From contig CAYWAP010000007.1 of the NCBI GenBank assembly GCA_964456525.1, forward strand, positions 1 through 57,231: a DNA stretch of 57,231 bases, written 5' to 3'. Both the position numbers and the translations under genes were made by a program. The DNA is from Onthomonas sp964456525. GTDB lineage: Bacteria > Bacillota > Clostridia > Oscillospirales > Oscillospiraceae. Shown here one piece after another: positions 53,518 to 57,231 of this stretch. The notes under the pieces were generated by a model, which saw only the letters and a list, made by a program, of their open reading frames with translations, had not been told where the DNA came from and did not search any database. The stretch's first letter is position 1. Each line of letters starts with the position of its first letter.

Positions 53518-54777
53518 ATGGACCTGGCCCAAAAGCTGGAAATCCTGACGGACGCCGCCAAATACGATGCCGCATGCACCTCCAGCGGCTTGGACCGCAG
53601 CGCCCGTCAGGGGCGCATAGGCAGCACCCTCCCCGCAGGCTGCTGCCACACCTTTTCCGCAGACGGACGCTGCGTCACGCTCTTAAAGGTTCTGCTGACC
53701 AATTACTGCTGCTACGACTGCCAATACTGTGTCAACCGCCGGAGCAGTGATGTCCGGCGCGCCATGTTCACCCCGGAGGAGCTGGCCGAACTGACCCTGC
53801 AATTCTACCGGCGCAACTATATCGAGGGGCTTTTCCTCTCCTCTGCGGTCATCCGCAACCCGGATTACACCACCGAGCTGATGATTGAAGCCCTGTCCCT
53901 GATCCGATACAAATACGGGTTTTGGGGCTATATCCACGCCAAGGCCATTCCCGGCGCCGATCCCGTTCTGACCTATCGGCTGGGGTTGCTGGCCGACCGC
54001 CTCAGCGTCAATATCGAACTGCCCAGCGAGCAGAGCTTTGGCCGTCTCTGCCCGGACAAGCCCCGCAAAGCCATTTTCCGCCCCATGGGACAGATTCGGG
54101 ACGAAATCCGCGAAAGCGCCCTTGCCCGGAAGCAGTATAAAGGGGCACCCCGCTTCGCCCCCGCCGGCCAGTCTACCCAGATGATCATCGGGGCAACGCC
54201 GGAGACCGACCGTCAAATTTTGAACCTGACCGCCGGATTATATGAAACATATCACCTGAAACGGGTCTTTTATTCGGCCTATATGCCGGTTTCCACCTCG
54301 GCCCTGCTCCCGGCAAAAGAGACCTTCCAACCCCCGCTGCTCCGGGAGCACCGCCTTTACCAGGCGGACTGGCTGCTGCGCTACTACCACTTTAAGGCCG
54401 ATGAAATTCTGGACGAGGACAACCCGAACTTCGACCCCGCACTGGACCCAAAGTGTTGCTGGGCGCTGCGGCACATGGAGTTCTTCCCCGTTGAGGTCAA
54501 CACCGCCGATTATGAGATGCTGCTCCGGGTTCCTGGCATTGGCGTCAAGTCCGCCCGGCGGATTCTCATCGCCCGCCGAACCGGTTCCCTTCACTTTGAG
54601 GGATTAAAAAAACTGGGCGTCGTCCTGAAACGCGCCCAGTACTTCCTCACCTGCAACGGCAAACAGTGCGACGGCCTCTCCGTCACCCAGGACGGCATTC
54701 TCCGCCATCTGGTGGCCGAGGAGCGGCCCCGGCTGCTTCGGTACGAGCCGGAGCAACTGTCCCTGTTTGACGCCTAG
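53518..54777 (+). CDS. Radical-SAM putative DNA modification/repair protein
   Basis: A radical-SAM enzyme of 419 residues of the type linked to uracil-DNA-glycosylase-like proteins (TIGR03916). The 4Fe-4S motif C-x3-C-x2-C is C64, C68, C71 (NYCCYDCQYC). The barrel covers about 55-320, and a helix-hairpin-helix DNA-binding motif is near the C-terminus (LLRVPGIGVKSARRIL). ATG 53518 follows AAAGGGGG. The DUF4130-type gene next door is its usual partner. A DNA repair or base-modification role is proposed in the literature but not settled. Confidence 0.88.
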   Translation: MDLAQKLEILTDAAKYDAACTSSGLDRSARQGRIGSTLPAGCCHTFSADGRCVTLLKVLLTNYCCYDCQYCVNRRSSDVRRAMFTPEELAELTLQFYRRNYIEGLFLSSAVIRNPDYTTELMIEALSLIRYKYGFWGYIHAKAIPGADPVLTYRLGLLADRLSVNIELPSEQSFGRLCPDKPRKAIFRPMGQIRDEIRESALARKQYKGAPRFAPAGQSTQMIIGATPETDRQILNLTAGLYETYHLKRVFYSAYMPVSTSALLPAKETFQPPLLREHRLYQADWLLRYYHFKADEILDEDNPNFDPALDPKCCWALRHMEFFPVEVNTADYEMLLRVPGIGVKSARRILIARRTGSLHFEGLKKLGVVLKRAQYFLTCNGKQCDGLSVTQDGILRHLVAEERPRLLRYEPEQLSLFDA

Positions 54778-54849
54778 AATGCTCGATTCCCAGAGCGGTT
54801 TTCTGCACAACCCCACGTTTGTAAATTCGCCCATGCCGAGGTGTTTTTC

Positions 54850-55617
54850 ATGTCCAACGAACTTCAAATCTCCTATCACTACGACGGCTCCTTCGCAGGC
54901 TTTCTCACCTGTCTGGACGATTGCCGGGAAAACCACGTCGTTCCCGCCGAGTTTATCACAGCAGATGACCCGCGGATTTCCCTCTTTCCCCTCCGCAATA
55001 TTGAGACCGACCGGCTCCGGGCCACTGCCCTCTACCGTTCCATCCGTCAGAACATCTCCCCGGAGGTTCAGGAGCTGACGGCCTGCGGCTTCCTCACCTG
55101 CATGGAAGAGCGCGAGCAAGCTATCTACACCTTCCTCCGCCTGGGAAAGCAGGTCGGCCCCGGCGTGACCCGCTGGCTGACAGACGACCGGGTGGCGCCC
55201 CTGCTAAAGGCCGTCCAGTATTTGAAAAATGAAGCCCACCTGTTAAAGGGCTTTGTCCGTTTTGCCGACTACGGCGACTTTCTCGCCTCGGAAATTGAGC
55301 CGCGGAACCGGGTTTTGCCCCTTCTCCGGGGGCACTTTTGCAGCCGCTATCACGGGGAAAACTTCCTGATCTATGACAGCGTCCACGGAGAGGTCCTGTT
55401 CCACCAGGCGGGAAATCCCGCCCGGCGTCCCCAGAGCAAAATCATCCCGGTCACCAATTTGCAGCTCCCGGAGACCAATGCCCGTGAACGGGCCTGGCAG
55501 TCCCTGTGGAAAACCTTTTACAACGCCATCGCCATCGAGAGCCGGGAAAATCCCAAGCTCCGCATGAGCAACGTTCCCAAGCGCTATTGGGTTCACATGA
55601 ATGAACTCCAGGACTGA
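54850..55617 (+). CDS. DUF4130/TIGR03915 DNA metabolism protein
   Basis: A 255-residue partner of the radical-SAM protein. It opens YHYDGSFAGFLTCLDDC, the typical N-terminus of the family, and shows FLRLGKQVGPGVTRWLTDD, HLLKGFVRFA, HFCSRYHGENFLIYD and NVPKRYWVHMNEL in order. No uracil-DNA-glycosylase domain is fused to it here, unlike in some Proteobacteria. ATG 54850 lies nine nt after GAGG, 72 nt downstream of the radical-SAM gene, so the two probably form one operon. Confidence 0.85.
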   Translation: MSNELQISYHYDGSFAGFLTCLDDCRENHVVPAEFITADDPRISLFPLRNIETDRLRATALYRSIRQNISPEVQELTACGFLTCMEEREQAIYTFLRLGKQVGPGVTRWLTDDRVAPLLKAVQYLKNEAHLLKGFVRFADYGDFLASEIEPRNRVLPLLRGHFCSRYHGENFLIYDSVHGEVLFHQAGNPARRPQSKIIPVTNLQLPETNARERAWQSLWKTFYNAIAIESRENPKLRMSNVPKRYWVHMNELQD

Positions 55618-55671
55618 AAAACACCTTCCCAGCCCTTCCGGACGATCAGGCAGCAGGGCCGGGATACCGCA

Positions 55672-55706
55672 ACCGGCCCGACAGAACCAAATTCCATCGG
55701 GCCGGT
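55672..55706 (+). terminator. Possible terminator
   Basis: ACCGGCCCGA (55672-55681) pairs with TCGGGCCGGT (55697-55706); the downstream tract is only moderately T-rich. Confidence 0.5.
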
Positions 55707-55733
55707 CATATTACATCATACTGAGATTCGCGC

Positions 55734-56684
55734 TCATGTGGGCATATAGGTCTCCGTCAGCACGTCCTCCAACTCCTCATAGGTCACCGTGAAGCACAAA
55801 ATCCCGGTTGCATAGTCCTGAAACACACCTTCCCCACTGATAAAGGTGATGCCGTCTTCGTCAAAATAAAATTCCGGCTCAACGGTTGCCTCGTCAGTGC
55901 CGTAAAGCTCCATGGGGTCTGACGTCCCGTCCTGAACGACCCAGTCGATGTATGTTTCGTATTCATCGAAAATGCCATCGGTCGTTTCCTTCGCCTCCGC
56001 GACCTGGGCCAGGACAGATTCCTTACATAAGCTGACGAATTCATCGCCGCCCAAATCCTCAAAGGTCAGGCAGGAACCGGTCATCACGTCATAGCTGCGG
56101 CCATACATGTCGTAGAACTCCCGCGTACCCCCGCTGTAAGTGGCTGTGTCAATCCGGAAGCTCAGAACCTGCTCATCGCAACGGGTGACGGTAAAGGACA
56201 ACTCCCCTGTAAAGGAATACATGTAAGCGGTATCCTCCCCGCTGCCAATCTCCTCATAAATGCTCTTGGCCTCCTCGGCTCTGGCCTCCAGATCGGCCAA
56301 AAAGTTATCCACGATCTCATCCAAGTCCGTCTGAATGATCTCGCTGACCTCAGGGTCATTGGGCACCTCTACCGTGGGAATCTGATAGCTGTACGTCATG
56401 ACAACGGTGCCGTCATCGGCCTCAATGGTTCCCTCTTCCGTTTCATATGTGATGGTTGACACGCCGTCCAGTTCCACTTCCGGAACTTCCTCCACCACAG
56501 AAGAGTCCTCAATGACCGGTCTGTCCTCTGAAATGGGAATCGATGTATCCTCCTCCAGCGTGGCAGCCGCATTGCCGTCGGTCGCCGTTCCTGTGCTTGT
56601 ATCCCCAGTGGATGATGTGCCACAGGCACTCAGCGCCACGATCATTGCCAACACGAGTATCTGACTTAGAATTTTTTTCATCAT
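55734..56684 (-). CDS. DUF4163/DUF3298-type lipoprotein
   Basis: A 316-residue exported lipoprotein. The signal peptide ends in VALSAC with Cys21; an acidic Ser/Thr/Glu linker follows (22-75). The folded part contains a DUF4163-like N-terminal half (TITYETEEGTIEADDGT to RCDEQVLSFRIDTATYSGG) and a DUF3298-like C-terminal half (FYFDEDGITFIS, GILCFTVTYEEL), as in RsiV-like and PdaC-like extracellular proteins. No sigma-factor gene is adjacent. It may bind peptidoglycan or a ligand; function is unproven. Confidence 0.78.
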   Translation of the reverse strand: MMKKILSQILVLAMIVALSACGTSSTGDTSTGTATDGNAAATLEEDTSIPISEDRPVIEDSSVVEEVPEVELDGVSTITYETEEGTIEADDGTVVMTYSYQIPTVEVPNDPEVSEIIQTDLDEIVDNFLADLEARAEEAKSIYEEIGSGEDTAYMYSFTGELSFTVTRCDEQVLSFRIDTATYSGGTREFYDMYGRSYDVMTGSCLTFEDLGGDEFVSLCKESVLAQVAEAKETTDGIFDEYETYIDWVVQDGTSDPMELYGTDEATVEPEFYFDEDGITFISGEGVFQDYATGILCFTVTYEELEDVLTETYMPT

Positions 56685-56789
56685 AGCCTACCTCCTTGGG
56701 GGTTCCCCCTTTGCTGTCTCTGACTGTATGATACAACTTCTTCTATCAGAATACAATCAACAAAATGTAACAGGCCGGCAACAGTTTCC

Positions 56790-56830
56790 AAAAAAAGGCA
56801 GAGCCGGGTATCCAGCCCTGCCTTTTGTTT
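56790..56830 (-). terminator. Terminator of right-edge surface protein
   Basis: On the minus strand, AAAAGGCAG pairs with CTGCCTTTT, with an inner GCTGG/CCGGC-like stem, followed by a run of seven T. Confidence 0.8.
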
Positions 56831-56913
56831 TGTCATCTCCCCTACGTTCCGGGCCACCGGAAATCATAGGGAATCCAGCCATACCGCCCCATGCCAGTTG
56901 GCGGACACACCGC

Positions 56914-57231
56914 TCAACTGCTCAGGGTGATGGTCTTCACGCTGCTCCAATAGGAATAACTGGCAACGCCGTCCACCGTCTTGTACGTCCGCAGGCGGAC
57001 ATAATAGGTCTTGCCCTTTGTCAGGCCGCTGATGGTGGTGGAAGTTGTCGAGCTGTTCGTGATCTTCACTCGCGTATAAGTAGAGAAGCTGCTGGAGGTG
57101 GAGTATTCAATCTGATAGCCACCGACCCCGGAGACGGCACTCCACTTCACCGTTATCTTTCCAGACGACGAATTGCTGACGCTGGAGATGGAGGGCTGGG
57201 TCAGGCGAACAATCGTCACCGCCTCAGATTT
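56914..57231 (-). CDS. C-terminus of second Fn3 surface protein (5' end off window)
   Basis: The last 105 codons of a protein that enters from the right edge. One whole Fn3 domain is visible (QPSISSVSNSSSGKITVKW, GVGGYQIEYSTSSSFSTYTR, YYVRLRTYKTVDGVASYSYW), then KTITLSS and the stop. It is almost identical to Fn3 modules in the left-edge giant protein. No membrane anchor or sorting signal is present at the C-terminus, so attachment must use another domain or the protein is released. Its N-terminal domains are unknown. Confidence 0.85.
   Translation of the reverse strand, partial: KSEAVTIVRLTQPSISSVSNSSSGKITVKWSAVSGVGGYQIEYSTSSSFSTYTRVKITNSSTTSTTISGLTKGKTYYVRLRTYKTVDGVASYSYWSSVKTITLSS

Overview
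The window looks like chromosomal DNA from a spore-forming, low-oxygen Bacillota bacterium of class Clostridia, most likely an Oscillospiraceae-type gut commensal. This is inferred from the gene content (SleB cortex hydrolase, CIRCE operator, Spo0J/Noc-type ParB, aldo/keto reductase fused to ferredoxin domains, radical-SAM/DUF4130 pair), the GC-rich coding style and frequent TTG/GTG starts after strong GGAGG ribosome sites. It is a scaffold, not a closed molecule: there is an exact 100-N gap at 23393-23492, and both ends lie inside near-identical repeats of surface-protein genes, where short-read assemblies usually break.

Layout: (1) 1-5865, minus strand: the first 1955 codons of a very large secreted protein with a signal peptide, acidic linker, phage-tail-lysozyme-like domain, Ig-like and Fn3 repeats and BspA-type leucine-rich repeats. 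(2) 6052-7775: a ParB/Noc-like protein and a divergent membrane protein. (3) 7868-10775: L-arabinose isomerase and a divergent AraR-type regulator. (4) 10885-13728: CBS-containing manganese pyrophosphatase and a metallophosphoesterase lipoprotein. (5) 13778-22249: a complete phosphate locus, with nptA-phoB-phoR on the minus strand facing pstS-pstC-pstA-pstB-phoU on the plus strand and PhoB-box-like direct repeats between them. (6) 22360-31490, minus strand: a compact phage head-and-tail module (terminase to tape measure and DUF6711-like protein) with no integrase, replication, baseplate or lysis genes. (7) 31921-43795: sleB, ymdB, lepB, a NUDIX hydrolase, an aldo/keto reductase, a nucleoside-phosphorylase-like gene, a DEAD-box helicase, htpG behind a perfect CIRCE, an XpaC-like protein and asnS. 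(8) 43892-48743, minus strand: an orphan sugar-binding lipoprotein, then a tyrosine-kinase module (CpsC, CpsD, YwqE-like phosphatase, NodB-like coiled-coil protein) without glycosyltransferases. (9) 49339-55617: an HD hydrolase, a 48-residue membrane peptide, a flavodoxin/hydrolase operon with divergent LysR regulator, and the radical-SAM/DUF4130 pair. (10) 55734-57231: a DUF4163/DUF3298-type lipoprotein and the C-terminus of a second Fn3 surface protein.

The clearest functional units are the phosphate locus (sensing, two transport routes, feedback through PhoU), the AraA/AraR pair and the capsule-type phosphorylation module. The most unusual items are the phage-lysozyme/Fn3/LRR surface protein with its distant homologous partner at the other scaffold end, the trimmed but apparently intact phage module, the shared tyrosine-rich tails of CpsC and CpsD, and the CIRCE-controlled htpG. 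No tRNA, rRNA, CRISPR array or insertion sequence was recognised.
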